Shown here in pieces: positions 1 through 7,747 of a stretch of 32,070 bases of DNA. Location: assembly GCA_003644925.1 (NCBI GenBank), contig QNDS01000010.1:1-32070 (forward strand), in the 5' to 3' direction. Position 1 is the stretch's first letter. Each line of letters opens with the position of its first letter. The position numbers and the translations under genes were made by a program. Under the pieces are notes generated by a model. That model saw only the letters and a list, made by a program, of their open reading frames with translations. It ran no database searches and was not told where the DNA came from. The DNA comes from Candidatus Fermentibacterota bacterium. Its GTDB lineage: Bacteria > Fermentibacterota > Fermentibacteria > Fermentibacterales > JCC-6.

Positions 1-913
1 AAATGGCCTGATCCGTCATCGTTCCATAAACAATATCACCTCCAAGCCCGGTGTAGTCCTCCTGATCTATTGTGTGCAGGAGAGCGAAGTTCATGGTGAA
101 GGTGACCGGATTCAGTGTATCATTCTCGGCATAGTACTTCTGAATGGAAAAGATTCCGCTTGCTTCGACTTCTTCTAAAGAGAGAGGAGGGGGATCTTGA
201 TTTTCGAGCCTGTGCTGAGTGTATACATTGGGAATGTAGTCATCCCAGAGAAGCGTATCTTCCACCGAATGTCGCCGCTGCTGAGAGTTTGCTTCGTCGT
301 AAACCTCGTAGAACCATAGAAGGTCATGCTCATCTGCACTCTCAGCCAGTTCTCCAATTGTTACTCCAATGGAATAATCGGGATCATCATAATACAGTGA
401 TTCCGCTGTTGTATACTGTTCTATAGAATCAAAATCAGCATTACTCCTGGCAAAACAGTAATCCGAGGTGAGAAGTGAATCACTGTTCCGAAACCAGTAC
501 CTGAACTCCGGGTCTCCCCAATGCTTGAGGTACTGCATAACTTCGCCCGGACAGATGGAGTAGTACATTCCCGCACTGTCGCAGAGAGACATAAGGTTTT
601 GATTAGTAGTATGTGAGGCAGTACCGTCGAAGTTCACGGCATCGAAATTAAGCCATGACAATTCGCAGAGAAGTTCTATTGTTGTGTATTCAAAAGAGGC
701 ATATGAACCAACTATCCTCATGGCAAGTGTAGGTATGTCATTATCCGAGGGAGTGTCTGCAAGTGCTGTGGAGACGAAGATCAACGAGAATATTAAGATT
801 ATTATTCGAAAACGGGGGAGGTGCCATAATTGTGTCCTTTCCAGCGCGGAAAAGGATATTCTTGTCTGGCAGGATTCCTTACTGCGCAGTGTATTAGAAT
901 GATATTCATTCAT
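1..913 (-). CDS. Exported protein of unknown function, 3' end cut off by the window edge
   Basis: An uninterrupted minus-strand frame runs from an ATG at 913 to the left edge, giving 304 residues without a stop. Residues 1-36 are a long polar and basic N-region, 37-50 are hydrophobic (RIIILIFSLIFVSTALA ends it), and cleavage after the ALA at 50-52 would leave a mature protein starting DTPSDND. The mature part is acidic and rich in Tyr, Trp, Asp and Ser, with no repeat or catalytic motif that I recognise. It reads like a secreted or periplasmic protein. The N-region is unusually long for a signal peptide, but no later in-frame ATG lies before the hydrophobic segment. A sigma70-like promoter sits directly upstream, so close that the leader would be only about 5 nt. 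The existence of the gene is well supported; function is unknown and the C-terminus is missing. Confidence 0.8.
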   Translation of the reverse strand, partial: MNEYHSNTLRSKESCQTRISFSALERTQLWHLPRFRIIILIFSLIFVSTALADTPSDNDIPTLAMRIVGSYASFEYTTIELLCELSWLNFDAVNFDGTASHTTNQNLMSLCDSAGMYYSICPGEVMQYLKHWGDPEFRYWFRNSDSLLTSDYCFARSNADFDSIEQYTTAESLYYDDPDYSIGVTIGELAESADEHDLLWFYEVYDEANSQQRRHSVEDTLLWDDYIPNVYTQHRLENQDPPPLSLEEVEASGIFSIQKYYAENDTLNPVTFTMNFALLHTIDQEDYTGLGGDIVYGTMTDQAI

Positions 914-924
914 AACCTACTATG

Positions 925-954
925 AGAATACATCCCTATTTTAGTGAATGTCAA
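925..954 (-). promoter_or_regulatory. Predicted sigma70-type promoter of the left-edge exported gene
   Basis: On the minus strand, TTGACA (954-949) is followed after 18 nt by TATTCT (930-925). The -35 is a perfect consensus and the -10 matches 4 of 6. Transcription would start near 918, only about 5 nt before the ATG at 913, which suggests a leaderless or near-leaderless message. Confidence 0.55.
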
Positions 955-1072
955 GGGAATCTAAGTGAGCAGATATAGCCCTGAGCGATCAGTTTAGAAT
1001 TTAGTTCATGCTCTCGGACACATTGTTTCCCATTTGTTACATCCTTGCGATTATGGTGATCTTAAGTTTATC

Positions 1073-1117
1073 TCATCCTTCAGAAAAGTTCCAAATGCGT
1101 CTATTGCGGGGTACCAT
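1073..1117 (+). repeat. Direct repeat, left copy, flanking the abiE operon
   Basis: These 45 bp match 2841-2885 at 40 of 45 positions by direct comparison. The right-hand 32 bp (1086-1117 against 2854-2885) differ at one base only. The core begins AAGTTCCAAATGCGTCTATT and ends in GGGGTACCAT. Both copies have the same orientation and enclose the AbiE genes. Each is followed within about 10 bp by a hairpin, but the two hairpins differ in sequence. Confidence 0.85.
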
Positions 1118-1127
1118 GCAAAGATAA

Positions 1128-1159
1128 GGTCGCTGGAACAGATTCCAGCGGCCTATTTT
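1128..1159 (+). terminator. Hairpin with T-rich tail next to the left repeat copy
   Basis: The arms 1128-1138 and 1143-1153 pair over 11 bp with one G-U wobble around a 4-nt CAGA loop, followed by TATTTT. The shape is that of an intrinsic terminator on the plus strand. No plus-strand gene in the window ends just before it, so it may belong to the repeat unit or be a remnant of a lost upstream gene. Confidence 0.5.
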
Positions 1160-1214
1160 CAAAGTGTCAGAATTGACCTGTCCTGTTTAAGAGTTGAGTA
1201 TGCCAACATCGATC

Positions 1215-1243
1215 TTGACTAGAATCACTAATTAGAGCATAGT
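1215..1243 (+). promoter_or_regulatory. Predicted promoter of the abiEi-abiEii operon
   Basis: TTGACT (1215-1220, 5 of 6 to consensus) and CATAGT (1238-1243, 4 of 6) are separated by exactly 17 nt. Transcription would begin near 1250, inside the adjacent palindrome, about 40 nt before the abiEi ATG. Confidence 0.55.
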
Positions 1244-1265
1244 ATGTCCAACAATAGTGGACATA
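1243..1265. promoter_or_regulatory. Perfect 8-7-8 palindrome, probable AbiEi operator
   Basis: TATGTCCA (1243-1250) and its exact reverse complement TGGACATA (1258-1265) flank a 7-nt spacer. The palindrome begins at the last base of the predicted -10 and covers the expected transcription start, where a bound repressor would block initiation. AbiEi-type antitoxins are known to repress their own operon by binding inverted repeats in its promoter. That this site is the target here is inference from position and symmetry. Confidence 0.6.
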
Positions 1266-1288
1266 GGTGTATGTAATTAGAGGAGATA

Positions 1289-1945
1289 ATGATCGATTTC
1301 ATCACAGCGCTTCGAAGCAAGGTAACAGGTGAAGTTTTTGATTTCCAGGTTCTCATGGATGTTCTTAGCATCTATCGTAAGCCAAGAGATGTCGTTACCA
1401 GACTGCTTGCAGGCGGGATCATAATACGTATCAAGAAGGGGCTTTATTGCTTTGGAGATGCCCTTCGACGAAGACCTGTCAGCCGAGAGTACGTTGCTAA
1501 TCTGATTTACGGACCATCATATGTCAGTCTTGAATATGCAATGCACTACCATGGTCTGATTCCCGAACAAGTCCACACAGTAACTTCTGTAACCAGCAAG
1601 CGATCCAGAGGATTCGATACTCCTCTGGGTGAGTTCTCCTATAGAATGCTCAGTAAAGATCGCTATGCAGTAGGGCAAATACTGGATTCAACCGAGGAAA
1701 CGGCTTTCCTGATTGCTACTCCGGAAAAAGCTCTGATCGATAAGGTTTGGACGGATAGCAGATTTGATGGCACTCGGATATCAGAATTCCAGGAGTATCT
1801 TATTGATGATTTGCGAATTGAGATGGACAGACTCGGAGAGCTGGACAGCAATCTCATGCGAGAAATCTGCAAAGTATATGACTCAGCCAAGATACGTAAT
1901 CTCATGATCTATCTGAAGAGAATCTGGGGTGCTAATAATGCATGA
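1289..1945 (+). CDS. abiEi: AbiEi-family antitoxin and transcriptional autoregulator
   Basis: A 218-residue protein with the AbiEi layout. Residues about 1-50 form a winged-helix-like N-terminus ending in a GGIIIRIKKGLYCFG segment typical of these regulators (variable region, then G-x-hydrophobic-R-x-x-x-GLY). A middle part follows (YVSLEYAMHYHGLIPEQ, then TPEKALIDKVW), of the kind shared by AbiEi homologues, and a helical C-terminus. In type IV systems of this family the antitoxin does not bind the toxin; it counteracts its effect and represses the operon through the N-terminal domain. The start is set by AGGAG at 1281-1285, 3 nt before the ATG. It overlaps the toxin gene by 8 nt, so translation is probably coupled. 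Family assignment is by motif and by its partner; biological activity is inferred. Confidence 0.87.
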   Translation: MIDFITALRSKVTGEVFDFQVLMDVLSIYRKPRDVVTRLLAGGIIIRIKKGLYCFGDALRRRPVSREYVANLIYGPSYVSLEYAMHYHGLIPEQVHTVTSVTSKRSRGFDTPLGEFSYRMLSKDRYAVGQILDSTEETAFLIATPEKALIDKVWTDSRFDGTRISEFQEYLIDDLRIEMDRLGELDSNLMREICKVYDSAKIRNLMIYLKRIWGANNA

Positions 1946-2804
1946 AGCGATACGATCCATGATGGACGGTTACAGATGTACAACTTTTGCTGATTACAAT
2001 AATGCCCTTCGGGACATATTCCAGCGATTGGCTTTATTGGGACTCTGGCGAAGCAAATTCTTTGAGCATGCAGCATTCTATGGCGGTACTGCTCTGAGGA
2101 TGCTGCATGGGCTCGATCGATTCTCTGAGGATTTGGATTTTTCTCTGCTCAGCTCTTGCCAATCCTTTTCGATGGAAGCTTATGGAGAAGCTCTTCGCAA
2201 GGAGATCGATAGCTTCGGATTCGAAGTAGAGTTTGAGAGTTCAAAGAGCTCAAGAGCGGGAAAGATAGAGTCCGCCTTCCTGAAGACCAATACCTACAAG
2301 CAGTTAATAGCTATAGACGCAGGTAAGGAATTACTAAGTGGTTTTCACTCCGGGAAGTTACTGAAAATCAAACTGGAAGTGGATATCGACCCTCCAGGAG
2401 GATTCGAGACTGGTACGCAGTACATTCTTCAACCAATCCCCTTCCCGGTTCGCGCATATAACCTTCCCGATCTGTTCGCAGGTAAGCTGCATGCGGTTCT
2501 CTGCAGGAAGTGGCGCATACGAGTGAAAGGCCGTGACTGGTATGATATGGTCTGGTATGCTGGTCATCATCCAGAGGTCAACCTCAGCCATCTCGAGATC
2601 AGAATGAAGCAATCAGGTGACTACTCTGAAGGGGATAAGCTGACAATATCGAAACTCCGAGATCTTCTTTTAGAAGCAATTGATGAGTTGAACATTAATC
2701 TGGCTCAAGAGGACATATCTCGTTTCATTAGTGATCCAAGAGAGCTGGATGTCTGGTCGAAGGATTTCTTTCAGCATGTGATAAAACGCATCAAACCGAT
2801 TTAA
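1938..2804 (+). CDS. abiEii: AbiEii-family nucleotidyltransferase toxin
   Basis: A 288-residue protein with the AbiEii/COG2253 signature. The nucleotidyltransferase core reads GGTALRMLHGLDRFSEDLDF, followed by a KIKLEVDIDPP strand carrying a further acidic pair and the C-terminal KGRDWYDMVWYAGHHPEV segment, matching the conserved motifs of the family. AbiEii proteins act as GTP-dependent nucleotidyltransferase-type toxins, bacteriostatic and in some hosts protective against phage. I prefer the ATG at 1938, with a GGGGTG purine run 7 nt upstream and overlap with the end of abiEi, to a GTG at 1929 that would add three residues. All core motifs look intact, so the toxin is probably active. The nearest downstream signal is the hairpin terminator at 2887-2930. 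Confidence 0.9.
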   Translation: MHEAIRSMMDGYRCTTFADYNNALRDIFQRLALLGLWRSKFFEHAAFYGGTALRMLHGLDRFSEDLDFSLLSSCQSFSMEAYGEALRKEIDSFGFEVEFESSKSSRAGKIESAFLKTNTYKQLIAIDAGKELLSGFHSGKLLKIKLEVDIDPPGGFETGTQYILQPIPFPVRAYNLPDLFAGKLHAVLCRKWRIRVKGRDWYDMVWYAGHHPEVNLSHLEIRMKQSGDYSEGDKLTISKLRDLLLEAIDELNINLAQEDISRFISDPRELDVWSKDFFQHVIKRIKPI

Positions 2805-2840
2805 AGAGTTCCAGTCGACTTCCCTGAGAACGCGCGAGTT

Positions 2841-2885
2841 TCATCCTCTGGATAAGTTCCAAATGCGTCTATTACGGGGTACCAT
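2841..2885 (+). repeat. Direct repeat, right copy, flanking the abiE operon
   Basis: Partner of 1073-1117: 40 of 45 positions match, with one mismatch in the right 32 bp. It lies 36 nt after the abiEii stop and one base before a perfect 17-bp hairpin. The two copies bound a 1.7-kb segment that contains nothing but the AbiE promoter, operator and genes plus the left hairpin. Confidence 0.85.
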
Positions 2886-2886
2886 T

Positions 2887-2930
2887 AGGGACGGAGGTAA
2901 TTGGAAAATTCAATTACCTCCGTCCCTTTT
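2887..2930 (+). terminator. Long perfect hairpin with T-run, terminator-like or palindromic repeat
   Basis: AGGGACGGAGGTAATTG (2887-2903) and its exact complement (2911-2927) pair over 17 bp around a 7-nt loop, followed by TTTT counting the last stem base. It would end transcription of the abiE operon. The length and perfection of the stem exceed most intrinsic terminators and recall the mobile palindromes linked to REP-type transposases, so it may be a dispersed repeat doing a terminator's job. Confidence 0.7.
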
Positions 2931-3006
2931 CAGTTACGAGAGATTTCTTAACACATTTCTTCCACAGGTTGTTTCATGCCGCTGTTTTATCCATATTTAT
3001 TATTCA

Positions 3007-5529
3007 ATGAAAATGAAAAAGTCAGGTATTTCAATCGGATCATTGCGTTTTCAGGTATGGAAGCAGCTGATACTAGCCATCCTCCTTATCACCGCAGTCC
3101 TCTATCTGTACGATGGTTACAAGAGAACAAGAAGATCAGCCCTTGAAAGCTACTCCACACAGCAGATGATATATGCCAGCCAGATAGTCAACGATGTCCA
3201 TTTCAAATTCGAACTTATCAGGAATGTTCTTGAACTGTGGAGCAGTTCAGGGGAGATTGTGTACATATCCGATGAAACGCTGTTCTGCATGGAAAGAATT
3301 CTTGCTGCCCACAGCAGTTACATATCCGGGGTCACCCGGATGGATGAAAATGGAATCATACGCGTAACAGTACCGTTTTACGAAGGAACTACGGGTGCTG
3401 ACATATCCTATCAGAGTCATATACAGCAATTAATGGAGCTTCATTGCGCAGTACTCAGCGATGCCTTCATGACGGTCCAGGGTTACTGGGCAATTGCGTA
3501 TCATGTTCCCTGTTTCGATAAAGAGCACTCTTTTCGGGGTTCTCTCGCTTTTCTTGTGCCCTTCCGCGAAATGTTTCGACAACTTTTTACCCAGCTTCTG
3601 CCGGAGAGCTCCACGATCCCGCTGGTTCTCGGCAGTGACGGCCTGATACTGTTCTCACCGCATGTAGAGCATGAGGGAAGGCACTATTCAGATGTCTTCC
3701 CGGTCGGCAGCGGTGAATTGAAGGTGGCAGATGCGGCATTCACCGGCATTACAGGTTACATCCTGACAGATTTCAGCACCTTTGTGGAGAATGAGGATCA
3801 ATCGGAGAATATGCTTTCAACGATCGTTCCCTTCGATTTCCAGGATGTATCATGGATGCTTATCCTCTCTGTTCCTGAGTCTGCCGTAATGAGGAACATT
3901 GCCGGATTGAGCAATAGATGGCTCTGGGGTATGCTGGCCATAATACTGCTGGCGCTGCTTTACAGCACGCTAAAAGTCAGAGTATGGATCACTTCGAAAG
4001 AAGAGAAGAAACGGGAAGACATCGCCCATCTTAAGAATGTTCTTATAAGAACTGTGAATCAGGCTCAGGAGATTATCGTAATTCTCGATAAAAGGGAAAA
4101 AGTGCTTTACGCCAACAGGGCGGCTGTAAAGATATCAGGTTTCGGCAAGGAATTCCTGGACAGCAAGATATCAAAGATTCCCTTCCAGGGTATAGAACCA
4201 GGCATAAGTGAGATAAGGAAGAAGGTTTTCCACAACGGTACCTGGAGTGGTGTTTGTAATGCCAGGGGTGCTAAGAACCGTTTTCTTAGGCTTGATTTAA
4301 CTGTTTCATCCGTCACTGACAGGGATGGAGCTATTACGAATTTTATAATCATCGCCAGGGATGTTACGGTGCAGGCAGAAATGGAGCGGAGACTTTTCCA
4401 GCAGCAGAAAATGGAGGCCATCGGCCAGCTGGCTGGAGGAATAGCGCACGATTTTAACAATCTCCTTGTCGGCATACTCGGTTATGCCGAACTTCTGAAG
4501 AAGCACCACTCAGAAGATGGTGATGTAGCGAAGTCTGCAGATGTTATCATCGCAGCTGTTCATCGGGGATCCGAGCTTACAAGGCAGCTTCTTGGATACG
4601 CTCGAATGGGTAAGCACCAGATAAACCGGATAGATATAGGCCAGTGTGTAAGGAACGTGAACGATCTGCTGAAAAGGACTCTTGATCAGCGAATAAAGGT
4701 CGTACTCAATCTTGAAGAAGGGATATATATAAAAGGAGATTCATCCCAGATAGAGCAGGTTATCCTGAATCTCGCCGTAAATGCCAGGGATGCCATGCCG
4801 GAGGGTGGAGAGTTGAAGTTTTCACTCAAACGGGAAATCATACCCGCGGAAATAATCGGCGGGCAGCAGGAAGGCAGCCCGGTGGAACTCGCAGTACTGG
4901 AAACGGCTGACACCGGGACTGGTATTCCAGTTGAGAACCACGAGAAAATATTCGAACCGTTTTTCACTACAAAAAATGAAGAGGGAACTGGCATGGGGCT
5001 GGCAACGGTATACGGAATCATCGCGAATCATGACGGATGGGTTGATGTTGACAGTCAACCCGGCAAAGGGGCAGTATTTTCAGTTTACCTGCCCCTAGAT
5101 AATACTGATGAAAAAGATGAGGATGAAGAGCCATGGCTGCCAGAGAGAGCATCAGACGGGCTGGGTCATACAGTTCTTGTTGTGGATGATGAATCAACTG
5201 TTGTGGAAACAGTGACCGAACTTCTCTCGGAGGTCGGGTACACTGTGATACCTGTTCCCAACGGAGTAAGAGCTGTTGAAGTGTTCTCTTCAGACCCTGA
5301 TGGATTCGATGCGGTAGTGCTGGATCTATCCATGCCGGAAATGGACGGGAAGGAGTGCTTTAAAATGCTCCGTGATATCGATCCGGATGTTAAAGTCATC
5401 CTCATTACCGGATTCAGTAGAGATGGAAGGGTTCAGGAACTGCTTGATATGGGCGTGAAGGGATTCCTTCAGAAACCTTTCCGTTTGAAGAAACTTGCTG
5501 CGGCACTTACAGACCTGATAGAATCATGA
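3007..5529 (+). CDS. Membrane-bound hybrid histidine kinase (sensor, PAS, HisKA, HATPase, receiver)
   Basis: An 840-residue hybrid sensor kinase. A transmembrane helix at about 18-36 and a second at about 304-324 bracket an extracytoplasmic sensor region that looks Cache-like. A PAS domain follows (about 350-455), then a HisKA domain with the phosphoacceptor at His481 in GGIAHDFNNLLVGILGYAEL, then an ATPase domain with the N box (NLAVNARDAMPEGG) and G boxes, and a C-terminal receiver whose phosphoacceptor should be Asp773 (VVLDLSMPEMDG). The frame stays open back to 2863, but that extension runs through the flanking repeat and hairpin; the ATG pair at 3007/3013 just before the basic N-terminus is more plausible, though neither has a clear ribosome binding site. 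A weak promoter-like pair (TTGTTT 2969, CATATT 2992) lies upstream. The ligand is unknown and no DNA-binding response regulator is adjacent. Confidence 0.88.
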   Translation: MKMKKSGISIGSLRFQVWKQLILAILLITAVLYLYDGYKRTRRSALESYSTQQMIYASQIVNDVHFKFELIRNVLELWSSSGEIVYISDETLFCMERILAAHSSYISGVTRMDENGIIRVTVPFYEGTTGADISYQSHIQQLMELHCAVLSDAFMTVQGYWAIAYHVPCFDKEHSFRGSLAFLVPFREMFRQLFTQLLPESSTIPLVLGSDGLILFSPHVEHEGRHYSDVFPVGSGELKVADAAFTGITGYILTDFSTFVENEDQSENMLSTIVPFDFQDVSWMLILSVPESAVMRNIAGLSNRWLWGMLAIILLALLYSTLKVRVWITSKEEKKREDIAHLKNVLIRTVNQAQEIIVILDKREKVLYANRAAVKISGFGKEFLDSKISKIPFQGIEPGISEIRKKVFHNGTWSGVCNARGAKNRFLRLDLTVSSVTDRDGAITNFIIIARDVTVQAEMERRLFQQQKMEAIGQLAGGIAHDFNNLLVGILGYAELLKKHHSEDGDVAKSADVIIAAVHRGSELTRQLLGYARMGKHQINRIDIGQCVRNVNDLLKRTLDQRIKVVLNLEEGIYIKGDSSQIEQVILNLAVNARDAMPEGGELKFSLKREIIPAEIIGGQQEGSPVELAVLETADTGTGIPVENHEKIFEPFFTTKNEEGTGMGLATVYGIIANHDGWVDVDSQPGKGAVFSVYLPLDNTDEKDEDEEPWLPERASDGLGHTVLVVDDESTVVETVTELLSEVGYTVIPVPNGVRAVEVFSSDPDGFDAVVLDLSMPEMDGKECFKMLRDIDPDVKVILITGFSRDGRVQELLDMGVKGFLQKPFRLKKLAAALTDLIES

Positions 5530-5589
5530 CGATTATAACCTGTTCTGCATAAAGACCTTCAGGAAGAAGAACTGAAGAGAGAAGGCTGG

Positions 5590-7533
5590 ATGGATATGGA
5601 TAAAAACGAGAGGATACTTGCCGAACAGGCTCTCAGAGATAGCGAAGAACGCTACAGAACATTTGTTGAGGCATCTATGGATGCCATATATCTGGAATCC
5701 ATTGAAGGAGAGATTCTGGACTGCAATGAAGCAGCCTGTGAAATGCTGGGTTACCGGAAAGATGAGCTTATAGGGAAATCTGTCACCGACCTTCTGCCGA
5801 AAAACAAACGGTATCTGCTGCCGGAGATTGTTGATAAGCTTATGTCCGATGGTGAATCCTTTATTGAGGGTGAGAACCTCCGTAAGGATGGTACTACTGT
5901 TCCAGTAGAATCCAGAGCCCGTGTGATAGATACTCCCGCGGGAAAACGGGTTGTGGTTTACGTTCGGGATATCTCCAGGTGGAAACAGTCGGAAAAGGAA
6001 CTGATCGAAAGTGAGAAGCGTTTCCGATCTTTCATGGACCAGCTGCCTGGCGCAGTATTCCTGAAGGATTCGGATAGCAGATACATCTATATAAATCAAT
6101 TCATGAGAAAAGCATTCAATGCCGATGAAAGCTGGATTGGCAAACTAACCTCGGAATGCTTCCCCATGGAAGAAGCACACTCGCTGATCCGGCATGACCG
6201 GGATGCTTTCGATAAGAACTACATCATTGATGTTCAGAAAGTTGTTGATTCGGGCGGGAAAGAACGTATTTTTCAGATACACAAATTCAGGATCTCCAAG
6301 GGAGAGAGTGAAAACGACATGCTGGGGGGTGTCGGTCTTGACGTAACCGATCAACTTAACGCTGAGAAGGCAAGGGTGAAACTTGAAGCGCAGATTCAGC
6401 ATACCCAGAAGCTTGAAAGTCTTGGTGTTCTTGCAGGTGGTATAGCACACGATTTCAACAATATACTGATGGCCATACTCGGTTATGCCGATCTGGCACT
6501 TCTTGACACTTCCGCGGGCAGCCCGGTGGTACCCTCACTTCATGAGATCGAAAAGGCTACACGGAATGCAGCTGATCTGACCAAGCAGATGCTGGCATAT
6601 TCAGGAAAAGGGACATTCCAGATCATCAAGCTTGATCTTAACGAAATTATACGGGAGATGACACACCTGCTCGATATTTCGATATCGAAGAACGCTGTTA
6701 TCAAGTATGATCTGTACGACGGACTTCCAACCATTGAAGCTGACCCGTCTCAGATAAGACAGATCATTATGAACCTGGTAACAAACGCATCCGACGCGAT
6801 GGATAAGACAAGTGGCGTAATTTCAATAACGACCAACCATATGGAATGTGACAGTGAATATCTTTCCGCAGCTTTCATGAACGATCAGCTTCCAGATGGA
6901 AAATATGTTTACCTGGAAGTGTCCGATACGGGTAACGGGATGGACGAAGAAACCCTTTCAAAGCTCTTCGACCCCTTCTTCACCACCAAGTCTACCGGAA
7001 GGGGGCTTGGGCTTTCAGCGGTTCTCGGAATCATCCGCGGGCACAGGGGAACAGTAAAAGTATACTCGGAACTCGGGAAGGGTACTTCATTCAAAATACT
7101 CATTCCCTCAGTTGAAGGTGAACCGGAGCAGACAGCAGTATCAGATGAAAGCGAGCATGATGTTATCCAGAAAGGTACATTGCTTCTGGTAGACGACGAA
7201 TCATCCATTCGCGACATCGGGCAGACCATGCTTGAGAAAACGGGTTATACCGTGATTACTTCCTCAGACGGAAGGGAGGCGCTTGGCATTTTCAGGGAGA
7301 GACATGAAGAAATAGACTGCGTAATCCTTGATCTCACGATGCCGCATATGGATGGTGAAGAAACTTTCCGCGAAATGCGGAGGATACAGAGCGATGTATG
7401 CGTAATAATCTCCAGCGGTTATAACAGGCAGGATGTTACCCGGCGATTCACAGGTAAAGGGCTTGCAGGCTTTATACAGAAACCGTACAGGCTTTCGGAG
7501 CTTACTGCAAAGCTGAAAGAGGTTATTGATTGA
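5590..7533 (+). CDS. Soluble hybrid histidine kinase (PAS-PAS-HisKA-HATPase-receiver)
   Basis: A 647-residue protein without membrane segments, so probably cytoplasmic. Two PAS domains (about 15-130 and 135-255) precede HisKA with His287 in GGIAHDFNNILMAILGYADL, a complete ATPase domain (NLVTNASDAMD; DTGNGMD; FFTTKSTGRGLGL) and a receiver with Asp581 in VILDLTMPHMDG. The catalytic half closely resembles that of the preceding kinase, suggesting a duplication followed by exchange of the sensor half. AGAAGG at 5580-5585 supports the ATG at 5590. The frame continues upstream to 5539 and would encode a helical linker-like stretch, but with no ATG. It starts 60 nt after the upstream kinase, so the two are likely cotranscribed and may share a pathway. 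Signal and output are unknown. Confidence 0.88.
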   Translation: MDMDKNERILAEQALRDSEERYRTFVEASMDAIYLESIEGEILDCNEAACEMLGYRKDELIGKSVTDLLPKNKRYLLPEIVDKLMSDGESFIEGENLRKDGTTVPVESRARVIDTPAGKRVVVYVRDISRWKQSEKELIESEKRFRSFMDQLPGAVFLKDSDSRYIYINQFMRKAFNADESWIGKLTSECFPMEEAHSLIRHDRDAFDKNYIIDVQKVVDSGGKERIFQIHKFRISKGESENDMLGGVGLDVTDQLNAEKARVKLEAQIQHTQKLESLGVLAGGIAHDFNNILMAILGYADLALLDTSAGSPVVPSLHEIEKATRNAADLTKQMLAYSGKGTFQIIKLDLNEIIREMTHLLDISISKNAVIKYDLYDGLPTIEADPSQIRQIIMNLVTNASDAMDKTSGVISITTNHMECDSEYLSAAFMNDQLPDGKYVYLEVSDTGNGMDEETLSKLFDPFFTTKSTGRGLGLSAVLGIIRGHRGTVKVYSELGKGTSFKILIPSVEGEPEQTAVSDESEHDVIQKGTLLLVDDESSIRDIGQTMLEKTGYTVITSSDGREALGIFRERHEEIDCVILDLTMPHMDGEETFREMRRIQSDVCVIISSGYNRQDVTRRFTGKGLAGFIQKPYRLSELTAKLKEVID

Positions 7534-7578
7534 CCTTCGCAGTATCAGTATGTCATTTACACGGGGGGAGAACAGGTA

Positions 7579-7620
7579 CAGAAGAACGGTCTTCTGAGGG
7601 TTCTCATTTTCATTTTCTTT
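7579..7620 (+). terminator. Weak terminator candidate after the kinase pair
   Basis: CAGAAGA (7579-7585) pairs with TCTTCTG (7590-7596) around ACGG. The T-rich stretch (CATTTTCATTTTCTTT) starts only about 9 nt later, which is less compact than a textbook terminator. Confidence 0.4.
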
Positions 7621-7657
7621 ATTTAGATTATGGTGTTGCTGAACCTGGGTTCTTAAC

Positions 7658-7747
7658 TGCCCCGAAATGGGCAAAAAGGTCTCCTCGCATTCGCACTGTA
7701 AGCTGAGCGAATGAGGAGATTATCTTTCATTTAGAGAGGAGTCTCTG
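7658..7747 (+). promoter_or_regulatory. Structured leader of the glutamate dehydrogenase gene
   Basis: Three hairpins lie just ahead of the start codon. TGCCC/GGGCA is at 7658-7662/7669-7673. A 13-bp stem with a 2-nt bulge joins 7680-7694 to 7707-7719. AGAGA/TCTCT at 7733-7737/7742-7746 places the GGAG ribosome binding site in its loop. The segment CTCCTC at 7681-7686 can pair either with GAGGAG at 7713-7718 or with the identical GAGGAG of the ribosome binding site at 7736-7741. The alternative pairings could switch translation. No known riboswitch class is recognised. Confidence 0.4.

Larger units (their letters stand above)
914..1288. other. Intergenic region between divergent genes, 375 bp
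   Basis: This gene-poor stretch holds, from left to right, the promoter of the minus-strand exported gene, a direct-repeat copy (1073-1117), a hairpin followed by a short T-rich tract (1128-1159), the promoter of the abiE operon (1215-1243) and an operator-like palindrome (1243-1265). A 62-codon frame at 1034-1222 crosses both the repeat and the hairpin and has no recognisable product, so it is not called as a gene. Confidence 0.7.

Noticed and set aside
115-426. Plus-strand frame of 103 codons and another at 684-902
   Set aside because: Both lie opposite the continuous minus-strand exported gene, which has a signal peptide and a promoter; neither has a ribosome binding site or recognisable product.
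1034-1222. Plus-strand 62-codon frame
   Set aside because: It is made of the direct repeat and a hairpin, has no ribosome binding site and no familiar product.
1073-2930. Integron-type attC recombination sites around abiE
   Set aside because: The flanking repeats lack the conserved end boxes of attC sites and no integrase is present in the window.
2863-3006. N-terminal extension of the first hybrid kinase
   Set aside because: It would be encoded by the repeat and the perfect palindrome, and the basic N-terminus plus first membrane helix start at 3007.
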